This document shows, in pieces, positions 1-8,212 of a stretch of DNA of 34,765 nt; position 1 is the stretch's first letter; every line of letters starts with the position of its first letter. Source of the stretch: Desmonostoc geniculatum HA4340-LM1 (GTDB lineage Bacteria > Cyanobacteriota > Cyanobacteriia > Cyanobacteriales > Nostocaceae); NCBI GenBank assembly GCA_019359545.1, contig JAHHHB010000076.1, positions 1 through 34,765 on the forward strand, in the 5' to 3' direction. Both the position numbers and the translations under genes were made by a program. The notes below the pieces were generated by a model. The model saw only the letters and a program-made list of their open reading frames with translations, was not told the origin of the DNA and did not search any database.

Positions 1-127
1 GGACTCGGAACTGTAACTACCACCGTTTAGACTGCTGATGAAGTCATAACCTAAGTAGCTATCTTCAGAACTGAGGGTTTGATCTTTGGATAGGTAAAAG
101 TAGGTGTAGTTATAACCTGCACTACCC
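1..127. repeat. Exact 127-bp direct repeat, copy 1 (copy 2 at 352-478)
   Basis: Bases 1-127 and 352-478 are identical. The sequences diverge immediately after base 127 and base 478, and copy 1 starts at the first base of the window. Both lie in the CARDB coding repeats, 351 bp apart. Confidence 0.95.
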
Positions 128-351
128 GCGCCTTGATTTTTGACTTGATAGCTGATTTGAATGCTACCACCCACTGACCCAACACTGGGATTGACGGCAT
201 TTTGAATGACTAAATCAGCTTTGCTAATGCTAATGGCTTTGGCAAGGACGTTATTATTTTCATTACTTTCGGCAATATCAACATCGCCATCAGCTTGATA
301 CAGCAGGTAATAACTACCTGTGGCGATGGTATTGCTGATGGTGAGTGTGGT

Positions 352-478
352 GGACTCGGAACTGTAACTACCACCGTTTAGACTGCTGATGAAGTCATAA
401 CCTAAGTAGCTATCTTCAGAACTGAGGGTTTGATCTTTGGATAGGTAAAAGTAGGTGTAGTTATAACCTGCACTACCC
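352..478. repeat. Exact 127-bp direct repeat, copy 2
   Basis: This copy is identical to 1-127. Its right edge is the point where the CARDB reading frame meets the differently framed N-terminal leader of the same gene. Confidence 0.95.
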
Positions 479-686
479 TTTCTCCTGCCGAAGTATAAAC
501 TTCTCTAGGAGTGTAACTACTGCGATCGCTAGCTCTAAAACTATTTACACCAGTCACACTGGAGCTAAAGTAATTATTAGAATCATCAAAAATATCAGGT
601 GTTTTGATAGATGCATTACTAGTTTTTATACCAATATTTTCATTATTAGAATTACGATCTTTGGTAAGAAGCATGAGTAGTTTCAC

Positions 687-1228
687 CCCACATGTTCAAG
701 TAAATTTGCACTATGTAGTCGCTCAAAAACCTTTTGGATAAGGACTTGAGCCTGAAAAACATCTTAATATAAGACAGGCACTACAAATACAATTGACTAG
801 AAAATAACATACTTTAGTTAGTAATCTTACAGTTTTTTGTATTACAAAATTTATCTTGTATATTCATATAAATTTGTAATACTAAATTTTTTGTTGATAT
901 TTAAAGTTTGCAACCAAATTTAAAAGGCGAATGGAATTATGCTCCATTCGCCAAAGAGTACCCTAAAGCCTCTTTCCCAGATGTTTATAGCATTTCTTCC
1001 TTTGGTGGGTACAAGAGACCTCTTGCATAAATATTTTTTTGTCGGGCTACGCCCCGCTTCTCTACGAGACGCACTCGCGTTCGCTAACACGCAGAGGCGC
1101 AGAGGCGCAGAGAATAGAACGCAAAGAAAGACTTTTGCAAGAAGTCTAAGGTAGGGGCGTCAAGCTTGGCACCCCTGAAAATTTCTGTACCTCACATGAT
1201 TGGGAATGCTTTAAGCTAGTCAAATCTG
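687..1228. other. Intergenic region with a Nostoc-type interspersed repeat
   Basis: About 540 bases without a convincing gene. Bases 687-930 are AT-rich and probably hold the promoter of the leftward CARDB gene. Bases 1041-1112 are a GC-rich interspersed repeat: a small GGGCTACGCCC hairpin, then a 26-mer at 1057-1082, then a CGCAGAGG direct-repeat tail. A 71-codon plus-strand reading frame at 939-1154 runs through this repeat and is not credible. No HlyD-like gene is found here, although one might be expected beside the exporter. Confidence 0.6.
1057..1082 (+). repeat. Interspersed 26-bp repeat, copy 1 (inverted copy at 24803-24828)
   Basis: The 26 bases here are the exact reverse complement of 24803-24828. 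The sequence is GC-rich (core TACGAGACGCACTCGCG) and belongs to the repeats that litter intergenic DNA of Nostoc relatives. It is followed by CGCAGAGG units. Confidence 0.9.
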
Positions 1229-3955
1229 CTATACATTTGCTTGCTGCCGTTGATATAGCGACCAGTACAGACCTTTTTGTTGCAATAACTGTGAGTGAGT
1301 ACCACGTTCGGCAACCACGCCTTGCTCTAACACCAAAATCAAATCAGCACGTTTGAGGGGAGCAAAGCGATGAGCAATCAGAAAGACGGTACGGTTAGCG
1401 GAAACTTTTTGCAGATTTTGTAGTACTTGTTGTTCAGTTTCACTATCCAAAGCGCTGGTAGCTTCATCCAAAACTAAAATCGGCGCTTGGGAAAGAAATA
1501 ACCTTGCTAGGGCAATGCGTTGTCTCTGTCCACCAGATAAAGCAGTGCCGCGTTCGCCGACATTGGTTTCGTAACCGTAGGGTAATTGACTGATGAAGTC
1601 GTGTGCTACGGCTAGTCTTGCTGCTTCTACCACTTGCTCTGCGCTAATGTCGGGATTGCCGAGAGTGATATTTTCCAAAATAGAACCGTTAAATAAAAAG
1701 TCTTCTTGGAGAACTACACTAATTTGTTGCCGCAGTGATGCTAAGTCGGCACTTTTAATATCAAAACCATCAATCAGGATGCGTCCTGATTCAATTTGAT
1801 AGAGGCGTTGCAATAATTTAGAAAGGGTACTTTTACCAGAACCACTGCGTCCAACAATGCCAACAAATTGTCCTGGTTCGGCATTGAAAGATATTCCCCG
1901 CAGAACTGCTTCAAAGTTTGGTCGGTAGCGGAAAAATACTTGCTCGAAGGTGACTTGACCTTTCAGGGGTGGTAAAACTAACCCAGTTCCCTGTTCGGCT
2001 TCTGGAGAGACATTAAGTATATCACCAATGCGGTCTACGGAAAGTAGGACTTGTTGGAGGGTTTGCCACAATTGTACTAGGCGCAAAAGTGGGCCTGTGA
2101 CTCTACCAGATAGCATCTGAAAGGCGACAAGCTGTCCGACTGTCAGCTTTTGCTCGATGACTAATTTGGCTCCAAACCAGAGAATCAGCATGGTGGAAAA
2201 ATTGGTGAGAAAGTCACCAATATTGCTGCTGATGTTGGAGGTGGTGGAGGCTTTAAAACCTGTGCGGATGAAGCGAGCAAATAAGCCTTCCCAGCGATCG
2301 CGTGCTACTGGTTCGGCTGCATGGGCTTTAACGGAGTGAATTCCGGTGACTGTCTCGACTAAAAACGATTGGCTATCAGCGGAACGGTTAAAAGTTTCGT
2401 TGAGCCAGTTACGCAGAATTGGTGTTGCAACTATTGTTAATGTAGCAAACAGCGGCAATACTGCTAAAGCTACAAAGGTGAGTGGGACGTTATAATAAAA
2501 CATCAATGCCAGGTACACCACAGCAAAGATGCTATCTAAAATTACAGTTAATGCTGTACCTGTAAGAAATTGCCGAATTTGTTCGAGTTCTTGGACTCGT
2601 GCTACTGTGTCTCCCACACGCCGTGACTCAAAATAAGCCAAAGGCAAACGCATCAGATGGCGAAACAGCTGTGCTGATAAACTCAAATCCAGACGCCGAG
2701 CTGTGTGAGTAAAGATAAATAAGCGCAGAATGCCGAGTATGGACTCAAATACGGCGACAAAAAGCAGAGCGATCGCCATGACATCGAGAGTCGGCAAACT
2801 CTCCTGCACCATCACTTTATCAATCACAACTTGGGTAATCAGTGGTGTTGTTAAGCCCAAAAGCTGCAAGGTAAAAGATGCTAGCAATACTTCGCCTAGC
2901 AATCCCTTATACTTCCAAACTGCTGGGGTAAACCAACTGAGGTTAAATTGTTCTTGCTGGGATACGAGTTCTACTTGCCAGAGTTGTCCATCCCAACATG
3001 CCTCAACTACTGATTGGGGCAAACTTTCACAAGCATGATCCGGATTTAGAGGATTAGCGACGATGGCGCGATCGCCTCTAACTCCATAGACTACCACCCA
3101 GGAGGGACTCTGGGGTAAGTCAGAATTCCACAACAATAAAGCTGGAAACGATATTTGCCGCAAGTCACCCCAACTGACTTGCAACCGCCGCAACACTAAA
3201 CCCATTTTTTCTGCTGCTTCCACAACATGTTTTGGGCGTTGTCCTCTGAGTTGGCGTTGCACCCATTCCAGTTGCACAGAATTTTCTAATTGTTGCGCCA
3301 CCATTGTTAAACATGCAGCAGCAGTGTTCCAACTGGCAACAAAAGGATAATTTGGGACGATGAGGTTGGCGGCTGGGAGTCCTTTTTGGGGTTGGAGGGG
3401 GAGAGTTCCTTCGGAAGGCGGAGGTAGTGGAACTGTGGGAGAAAAGGAAAATGTCTCCTTTTCTGGTTCTCTCTCCACTGGTAACGCTTGCCAAAATTCC
3501 TGAATCTGTGGGTGAGAAAATTCTGCCCACAGTGCTGCATCCCAACACAGTACTATCACTTGTTTACTGGCAGCTACAGCTTTAAAATCCCCAGATAGCT
3601 TTTGTAAATCGCCAAACCAATCTCCTGCATCGAGGGCGGCTATGGGTTTGCCAACGCGTTCTTGAGATAGCCCTCTGGATGGGTTTGCCCTGCCATCTCG
3701 CAAACGCACTTTACCAGCCACAATGAAGAATTGGTAACCGCCAATATCGCTTGACCAGATTTTATCTCCCAGACGATATTGACGGGCTTGGGATTGATCT
3801 TGCAATCGGGATTGTTGTTCGGGAGTCAACCAACACAGCGGTGGTTGATTCCAAGGCAAAGAAGCTAGCACTTCTAATCGTAGAGATTCATTATCCAGAA
3901 TTTTTAACTCACTTGTAATTTGACTGTCAGTTTTTGAATTTTCTCTGCTAGCCAT
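1229..3955 (-). CDS. Cyclic-nucleotide-binding / C39-like / ABC exporter (type I secretion or peptide export)
   Basis: A 908-residue multidomain inner-membrane exporter. In order: a cNMP-binding-like domain (about 40-165, core FFIVAGKVRLRDG and AGDWFGD), a C39-peptidase-like domain (about 201-335), an ABC transmembrane domain (about 350-640) and an NBD (about 665-905). The NBD is complete: Walker A GRSGSGKST at 702-710, Q750, signature LSGGQRQ at 806-812, Walker B ILVLDE at 826-831, H862. The C39-like domain is catalytically dead by inspection: the family's DCGxACL reads NTAAACL at 210-216 (nucleophile Cys replaced by Thr211), the His-leading motif reads PSWVVVYG, and the ADP motif is ANP. 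It therefore probably binds rather than cleaves substrate, like the HlyB CLD domain. The start overlaps the upstream PPIase by 52 bp, so the two are probably translationally coupled. It resembles HetC-type exporters in architecture, but I do not assign hetC. Confidence 0.9.
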   Translation of the reverse strand: MASRENSKTDSQITSELKILDNESLRLEVLASLPWNQPPLCWLTPEQQSRLQDQSQARQYRLGDKIWSSDIGGYQFFIVAGKVRLRDGRANPSRGLSQERVGKPIAALDAGDWFGDLQKLSGDFKAVAASKQVIVLCWDAALWAEFSHPQIQEFWQALPVEREPEKETFSFSPTVPLPPPSEGTLPLQPQKGLPAANLIVPNYPFVASWNTAAACLTMVAQQLENSVQLEWVQRQLRGQRPKHVVEAAEKMGLVLRRLQVSWGDLRQISFPALLLWNSDLPQSPSWVVVYGVRGDRAIVANPLNPDHACESLPQSVVEACWDGQLWQVELVSQQEQFNLSWFTPAVWKYKGLLGEVLLASFTLQLLGLTTPLITQVVIDKVMVQESLPTLDVMAIALLFVAVFESILGILRLFIFTHTARRLDLSLSAQLFRHLMRLPLAYFESRRVGDTVARVQELEQIRQFLTGTALTVILDSIFAVVYLALMFYYNVPLTFVALAVLPLFATLTIVATPILRNWLNETFNRSADSQSFLVETVTGIHSVKAHAAEPVARDRWEGLFARFIRTGFKASTTSNISSNIGDFLTNFSTMLILWFGAKLVIEQKLTVGQLVAFQMLSGRVTGPLLRLVQLWQTLQQVLLSVDRIGDILNVSPEAEQGTGLVLPPLKGQVTFEQVFFRYRPNFEAVLRGISFNAEPGQFVGIVGRSGSGKSTLSKLLQRLYQIESGRILIDGFDIKSADLASLRQQISVVLQEDFLFNGSILENITLGNPDISAEQVVEAARLAVAHDFISQLPYGYETNVGERGTALSGGQRQRIALARLFLSQAPILVLDEATSALDSETEQQVLQNLQKVSANRTVFLIAHRFAPLKRADLILVLEQGVVAERGTHSQLLQQKGLYWSLYQRQQANV

Positions 3956-4686
3956 TTCTCAAATAATTCATTTTGTAGTGCTTGCTTTAGTTGAGTATCT
4001 TCCAAAGATGCTGGCAAAAATTGTTCTACTCGAAACAAACCATAAGGTCCTTCTTTTTGCAAAGAGGCTCCGCCAACCATTTCTATTGGTCCTACCACTT
4101 GTCCAGGACTTGCTACATCAATAGCCGCCCGTAGTGTGTCCGGCAGACTTCCTCGGCTAATGAGTCCCATCATGCCGTTCACAATTCGGTCGTCTGTAAT
4201 TGAATACTCTTTAGCTAGTTGCTCAAAGTTACCTCCTTCTTCCATTTGGATTTGTAGTTCATCTGCTAGTTCGCGATTATCAACAACAATCCGAGAAAGT
4301 ACCACCCGGTCTAAAAAAATCTTGCGTTCAATAAAATATTCTTGAAGTTTTGGCTCCGTGACTACAGCTTTGAGTTTTTCTAGCTTGTAGGTAAAACTAA
4401 CTGATGTATGAAAGGCTGTGTAATCTGTGTTATTCCTCTTTAACCATTCTTGAAAACTTTGGGGGTCAGTCAATTGATTGCTGAGTCTAAAATCAATAAT
4501 TGCTTGCTCAGTTATTGCTGTGCCAATTTCGATATCGTCTCGCGTTCGTATTTCTTGCTCAATGACGTGCTGCCGGAGAATATCCCCAATAAATTGTCCC
4601 AATTTTCCAGAGGCTTGCAGGTATTTTACTGCTTCTTCAATAGAAATAGGTTCGTCATTGACTGTCAAAAATGGTAAAGATTCCAT
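3904..4686 (-). CDS. Parvulin/SurA-type peptidylprolyl isomerase
   Basis: A 260-residue protein with a SurA-like helical N-terminus (about 1-115) and a PpiC/parvulin-type domain (about 120-225). Visible parvulin elements include VVLSRIVVDNRELA, GGNFEQLAKEYSI, the MMGLISRGSLPDTL loop and GPYGLFRVEQ. There is no obvious signal peptide, so it may act at the cytoplasmic side or travel with an exported client. It is the first gene of an operon with the overlapping ABC exporter. PPIase plus cNMP/C39/ABC exporter pairs are common in filamentous cyanobacteria (known), where the foldase is thought to prepare the secreted protein (inference). No clear Shine-Dalgarno precedes the ATG. Confidence 0.85.
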   Translation of the reverse strand: MESLPFLTVNDEPISIEEAVKYLQASGKLGQFIGDILRQHVIEQEIRTRDDIEIGTAITEQAIIDFRLSNQLTDPQSFQEWLKRNNTDYTAFHTSVSFTYKLEKLKAVVTEPKLQEYFIERKIFLDRVVLSRIVVDNRELADELQIQMEEGGNFEQLAKEYSITDDRIVNGMMGLISRGSLPDTLRAAIDVASPGQVVGPIEMVGGASLQKEGPYGLFRVEQFLPASLEDTQLKQALQNELFEKWLAEKIQKLTVKLQVS

Positions 4687-5139
4687 GAACTAATTATGTA
4701 AAAATGGTTAAACACTCATAGGACTTTTAAATTAAATCATATAGAAATCATCTTGTCATGGATGAATTATTATGATAAAGATTTCATAAACTCATTACGT
4801 GAAAATTGTCAAAAAAATATATAACAGCTAATTCAAGAAGAGAAGTTTTGACGCTCTAATGCTTTCAGGTGAGGAATCGATCGGAAATTCTCTTGGCGTG
4901 AGAACGCCTTCTTGATAATATATTTTTTCATAACTTAGTTATACGCTCTTGGGAAGACAGAACAGGATTGAAAAGATTAGCGATCGCCCAGAAGCCAGCC
5001 AAAGTGAATTCTCTGAAAAACGTTGTATAAATTTCAGCAAATAATCAGTTAACTAAGCAGAATCAACTAAAACAGGTTAAAAATAATTCATTGCTGATTG
5101 TTTGGGCTAGTTGCTTCAATTGGCCAAATCACTGGCTAA
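4687..5139. other. Intergenic region, no gene seen
   Basis: About 450 AT-rich bases between the PPIase start and the end of the DUF92 gene, both leftward. It should contain the promoter of the exporter operon. I see no ORF with coding character and no strong terminator or tandem repeat. Confidence 0.5.
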
Positions 5140-5934
5140 CTAATGCCCGATACCCCATACCCAAGCAAATATTACAGCTGCGATCGCACCGATTAATGTA
5201 TTAAAAATGTTCACTACTTCATTGGTCAGCCAAGTATATTTTGATTGCAGTGTTGCCCCAATTACACTTTCTAAATTGGTGGCAATAAATGCTGCCAGCA
5301 CACACCAAACTACGCCCAATATATCAATTAAACCAACTCCCCAACCAACGAGTGCGATCGCCACCGAACCCACAACACCAGCTAAAGTTCCTTCTAAGCT
5401 GATTGCTCCTTCAGTGCCACGGGGTACTGGCTGAAGGGTGGTAATGAGAAAGGTGCTTTTACCGTATGCTTTCCCAACTTCGCTGGCAGTGGTGTCAGCA
5501 AGCTTGGTACTGAAACTGGCTACATAGCCTAATAATAATAGGGACTGGGGATTGGGGACTAGGGATTGGGGATTGGGTAGAATAAATCCCGAATTGAGTA
5601 GTCCTACTCCCAAGGCACACAATGCCCCTGTTAAAGCCGAACCCCAGACGTTTTCTGGGCCTCTTGCCCCAGAACGCTTTTCGGCAATTCCTTCTGCTTC
5701 TTTTTGTGCCATCCCAATGCGCGTAACGCCAGAACCAACTAGAAAATAGAACATTACCACTGCATAACCTTGCCAGCCTAAAGTTCCCCAAATTAGTATG
5801 GCTAGTAACCAGGCGTGGAATAATCCAGCTGGAGTGAGCAGCTTTTTAGGAGCGATCGCCGCTAAACCCAATAAAATTGTGTTTAATCCTACTCCCACCA
5901 GCCAGGGATTTACAGAATCAACTAAGGGTGACAT
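5140..5934 (-). CDS. DUF92/TIGR00297 membrane protein, VTE6-like phytyl-phosphate kinase
   Basis: A 264-residue polytopic membrane protein of the DUF92 family. Characteristic stretches are KKLLTPAGLFHAW, FYFLVGSGVTRIG, the conserved loop SGARGPENVWGS, FSTKLADTTASEVGKAYG and PRGTEGAISLEGT. Family knowledge: the Arabidopsis member VTE6 and its Synechocystis homologue convert phytyl phosphate to phytyl diphosphate for tocopherol and phylloquinone synthesis, so a chlorophyll phytol-salvage role is likely. Oddity: residues 120-133 (PNPQSLVPNPQSLL) are encoded by a 7-bp tandem repeat at 5541-5575, absent from the family pattern as I know it and lying in a loop between membrane segments. The frame is otherwise intact. 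No strong ribosome binding site is seen before the ATG. Confidence 0.85.
   Translation of the reverse strand: MSPLVDSVNPWLVGVGLNTILLGLAAIAPKKLLTPAGLFHAWLLAILIWGTLGWQGYAVVMFYFLVGSGVTRIGMAQKEAEGIAEKRSGARGPENVWGSALTGALCALGVGLLNSGFILPNPQSLVPNPQSLLLLGYVASFSTKLADTTASEVGKAYGKSTFLITTLQPVPRGTEGAISLEGTLAGVVGSVAIALVGWGVGLIDILGVVWCVLAAFIATNLESVIGATLQSKYTWLTNEVVNIFNTLIGAIAAVIFAWVWGIGH
5541..5575. repeat. Heptanucleotide tandem repeat (5 units of GGGAYTR) inside the DUF92 gene
   Basis: Five consecutive 7-mers: GGGACTG, GGGATTG, GGGACTA, GGGATTG, GGGATTG. They lie within the coding frame. A related CCCCAATCCCCAG stretch occurs in intergenic DNA near 6250-6268. Gain or loss of one unit would shift the reading frame. 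Confidence 0.95.
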
Positions 5935-6490
5935 CGGTAATTAGTCAGGAGTAATTTTATCTGAATATCAATAGAATAGCGAATTTATCATGCTTAGTGC
6001 TTAATTTATGACACTTTTTCAGCCAAGTAATATTTTTGTATTATTTAGTGAATGTCACGGACATTGCTCTCAAAGCTCGATGTAGAAATGCAGACAATGT
6101 TCTACATATACAAGGATATAAGTTAATGTCAATTCAAAGTGTGTTCCAGTTGACTACAATCAAGACTAAACGGCATAAATTGTATATAGGACTCATATTT
6201 GATTTTTAGGAAGCTAGGTACACCTTTATTCCTCCTTCCCAGTAAAGAGTCCCCAATCCCCAGTCCCTTACCTCTATGAGTCATTCTCCAAATCAAATCG
6301 GATTGCTATAGCAGTCCTAAATCATTTGTGAAATATTTTTCTGTTGGCTGTCATTAGTCATAAGTTATTTGTCCTTTGTAATCACAAATGACAAAGGACA
6401 AATGACCAAGGACGACCATAATAAAAATTTTCACAATTCAAATAGGATTGCTGTAGATAATATCAACTATTAGTGTTTTGCATACAAGCT
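5935..6490. other. Repeat-rich intergenic region
   Basis: Divergent promoter region of about 555 bases between the DUF92 and VOC genes. It holds a CCCCAATCCCCAG repeat (about 6250-6268), a Nostoc-type motif GGATTGCTATAGCAG near 6300 with a related copy near 6444, and a perfect inverted repeat at 6367-6403. No gene seen. Confidence 0.6.
6367..6403. repeat. Inverted repeat with 13-bp arms of the CAAATGACAAAGGAC family
   Basis: Arms 6367-6379 (ATTTGTCCTTTGT) and 6391-6403 are perfect reverse complements around an 11-base loop. It continues into CAAATGACCAAGGAC units. The same repeat family reappears at about 7040-7090 and twice inside rsmE. Confidence 0.9.
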
Positions 6491-6925
6491 ATGAGTCAAA
6501 CTATATTCCATCTTGCTTTCCCTGTGACTGACATTGCCAAGACAAAAACATATTATGTAGATGGCTTGGGCTGTATTCCTGGTCGTGAGAACCGCCACGC
6601 TCTAATTCTCAATCTCCACGGACATCAACTAGTAGCTCATGTCACCAAAGAACTTCTGACACCCCAGCAGACTATTTACCCCAGACATTTTGGACTAATT
6701 TTTACCGAAGAACATCACTGGGAGAACTTACTAGAAAGGGCACACCAGCAGCAGTTAATTTTTCGTGAAGAAAGCAAAAATCGCTTTGTTGGTTCTCCTC
6801 TTGAGCATCGTACTTTCTTTTTAGAAGATCCCTTTTATAACCTAATGGAGTTTAAGTATTATCGCTACCCAGAAGCGATTTTTGAAAGTTCAGAACATAC
6901 ACAAATTGGGGATAGAAGTGAATAA
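6491..6925 (+). CDS. VOC (glyoxalase/dioxygenase superfamily) protein
   Basis: About 144 residues from the ATG at 6491. An in-frame ATG at 6473 adds only MFCIQA before the conserved opening MSQTIFHLAFPVTD, so the downstream start is preferred. The single VOC module starts with LAFPVTDIAKTKTYYVDGLG, has histidines in HGHQLVAHV and RHFGLIF as candidate metal ligands, and ends with RTFFLEDPFYNLMEFKYY, the usual second metal-site strand (Glu of LMEFKYY). The substrate cannot be read from sequence. It is a single transcription unit with no partner gene in the same direction. Confidence 0.85.
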   Translation: MSQTIFHLAFPVTDIAKTKTYYVDGLGCIPGRENRHALILNLHGHQLVAHVTKELLTPQQTIYPRHFGLIFTEEHHWENLLERAHQQQLIFREESKNRFVGSPLEHRTFFLEDPFYNLMEFKYYRYPEAIFESSEHTQIGDRSE

Positions 6926-7040
6926 TTCAGAATTGGTAAATGTCTCTCCAGATCTACGGAGCTTTTTCAAAAATCAAATACTCAGATGATGGGCGTCTAG
7001 ATTATACATTGCAAGCGTTAAAACAATCCTAACTCAATTG

Positions 7041-7090
7041 GTCATCTGTCCTTTGAAATACAAATGACTAATGACAAATGACCAATGACA
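7041..7090. repeat. Intergenic copy of the CAAATGAC/GTCATTTG repeat family
   Basis: Tandem and mirrored units (GTCATCTGTCCTTTG, then CAAATGACTAATGACAAATGACCAATGAC) between the convergent VOC and lipase genes. It belongs to the same family as 6367-6403 and the copies inside rsmE. Confidence 0.85.
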
Positions 7091-7156
7091 ACCTCAAGAG
7101 TAAATATACAACTTAGAATGCGTAACAGCTTAGTTTTATAGATTAATCATTACGAA

Positions 7157-7762
7157 TTAGTTAATGGGGTTTGCCAATATTTGTGATACGACTGCTAATG
7201 TCTTGGAGTTTGTCAGCATCCAAGAGTGGAGAACAACTGGCAGAACCATTTCTTTTCCCACCAGCATTTGTGAACTTTTCGCTGGTACGATCATTAAATC
7301 ATAAGGTGTCCAGATAGATGTAAAGTTTAACTGCTTTAACATATCAACATCAGAGTTCAAATCCTGGAGAAAAACGCTGTTTGGACGCATTTGTACGCAG
7401 CCAGGACGCAGGGAAGCATAAGCAAGCACAGTTCCATTATGCGGTGAAGAAATCGTGATAAACCGTTGTACCTGCTTAATTCCTCCCAGCCGCTGGACAT
7501 AGTAACGGCTGACAATTCCTCCCATGCTGAAACCTATCAAATCTAGTGGTTGTTCTGGTGGAAAGTTAGTCGTCACATAATCGGCTATCTGCTCTGCCAA
7601 TTCATCAAGACCCAAATCACCGTTGTTGGGCACTAAATTCACAGTATGTACAGACCAACCCTGTTGTATTAAGTACACCCTCATTTTCTGGAAAACTATT
7701 TCTGTGTCGCTAATTCCGTGGATTAATAAAACCGGATTGCGCTGCTGATTTTGAATACTCAT
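7157..7762 (-). CDS. Alpha/beta-hydrolase, triacylglycerol lipase/esterase type
   Basis: A 201-residue hydrolase. It opens with NPVLLIHGISDTEIVFQKM (oxyanion-hole HG). The nucleophile elbow is GFSMGG (Ser in DLIGFSMGGIVSRYY), followed by ISSPHNGT typical of bacterial lipases of the EstA/LipA class. Candidate acid and base residues are the Asp of YDLMIVP and the His of VLHSWML. No signal peptide or lipobox is visible, so it is probably cytoplasmic. The length is normal for compact bacterial lipases. It is monocistronic, and its ATG lacks a strong ribosome binding site. Confidence 0.88.
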   Translation of the reverse strand: MSIQNQQRNPVLLIHGISDTEIVFQKMRVYLIQQGWSVHTVNLVPNNGDLGLDELAEQIADYVTTNFPPEQPLDLIGFSMGGIVSRYYVQRLGGIKQVQRFITISSPHNGTVLAYASLRPGCVQMRPNSVFLQDLNSDVDMLKQLNFTSIWTPYDLMIVPAKSSQMLVGKEMVLPVVLHSWMLTNSKTLAVVSQILANPIN

Positions 7763-8212
7763 TGAGAAAATCTGGCTGAATTAAGGGTTAAATTTCACTT
7801 TTGTAGGTACATAGTGTTCTACAAACTAAAGTCGTTGGTTTTCGGATTCTTGAAAAGATATTTAGCAAAATATTAAGATCCTCAAGAATGATATTCGTAA
7901 AAAATATAACTCAGTGTGCAAATAAAGCAGCTGGCTGACTATTGAACAAAGAAATGTTAATTTTTATGAAGCTTGCTTTCAGAATCTTGCTCTTAGTTAC
8001 AGTAAAATTTAATAATTAGTTCTCGGTGTATATAGCTGGCAAGTGCTTGCAACGAAGCATTTATCCTGTAGTTTTACTACAATGTTCATTAAACACAAAC
8101 CTATAAAGGTTGTCACCAGGATAGGGTGACGCAAAGCAGAAAATGTAACATTTTGTCGTAATTTTTAACAATTACGTTCAAGTTTCAAATATAAAAGGCA
8201 GGAGTAATTGTA
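7763..8212. other. Intergenic region with a structured leader before the 8213 gene
   Basis: About 450 bases between divergent genes. Within the last 110 bases is a hairpin with GTCACC (about 8112-8117) pairing GGTGAC (about 8125-8130), followed by CGCAAAGC. A second hairpin pairs CGTAATT and AATTACG (about 8156-8175). They lie directly upstream of the GGCAGGAG ribosome binding site and could be a 5' leader structure. No known riboswitch is recognised. Confidence 0.4.

Larger units (their letters stand above)
1..686 (-). pseudogene. 5' part of a CARDB-repeat exported/surface protein, frame broken, runs off the window
   Basis: The gene begins at 686 (GTG; an ATG follows at 674) and reads leftward off the window. 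The first ~70 codons encode a polar Asn/Ser-rich leader like those of large Nostoc exported proteins. From position 478 down to 1 a different frame encodes CARDB/APHP-type Ig-like repeats, with motifs such as ADLVIQNAV, ISYQVKNQGAGSAGYNYTYF and the calcium-binding-like stretch DGDVDIAESNENNN. The repeat period is 351 bp (117 residues). The two frames meet at about 478/479, where the leader frame stops at 402, so the gene is frameshifted as given. It lies on the same strand downstream of an ABC exporter and could be its substrate (inference). The breakpoint coincides with the edge of an exact 127-bp repeat, so an assembly fault is a real alternative. Confidence 0.7.

Noticed and set aside
939..1154. 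A 71-codon plus-strand open frame.
   Set aside because: It runs through an interspersed repeat, has no ribosome binding site and the peptide is low-complexity Arg-rich.
8101..8180. Leader before the 8213 gene looks a little like a c-di-GMP-I (GEMM) riboswitch because of GTGACGCAAAGC.
   Set aside because: The downstream receptor part and second stem expected after GCAAAGC are absent; the following sequence is AT-rich and forms a different hairpin.
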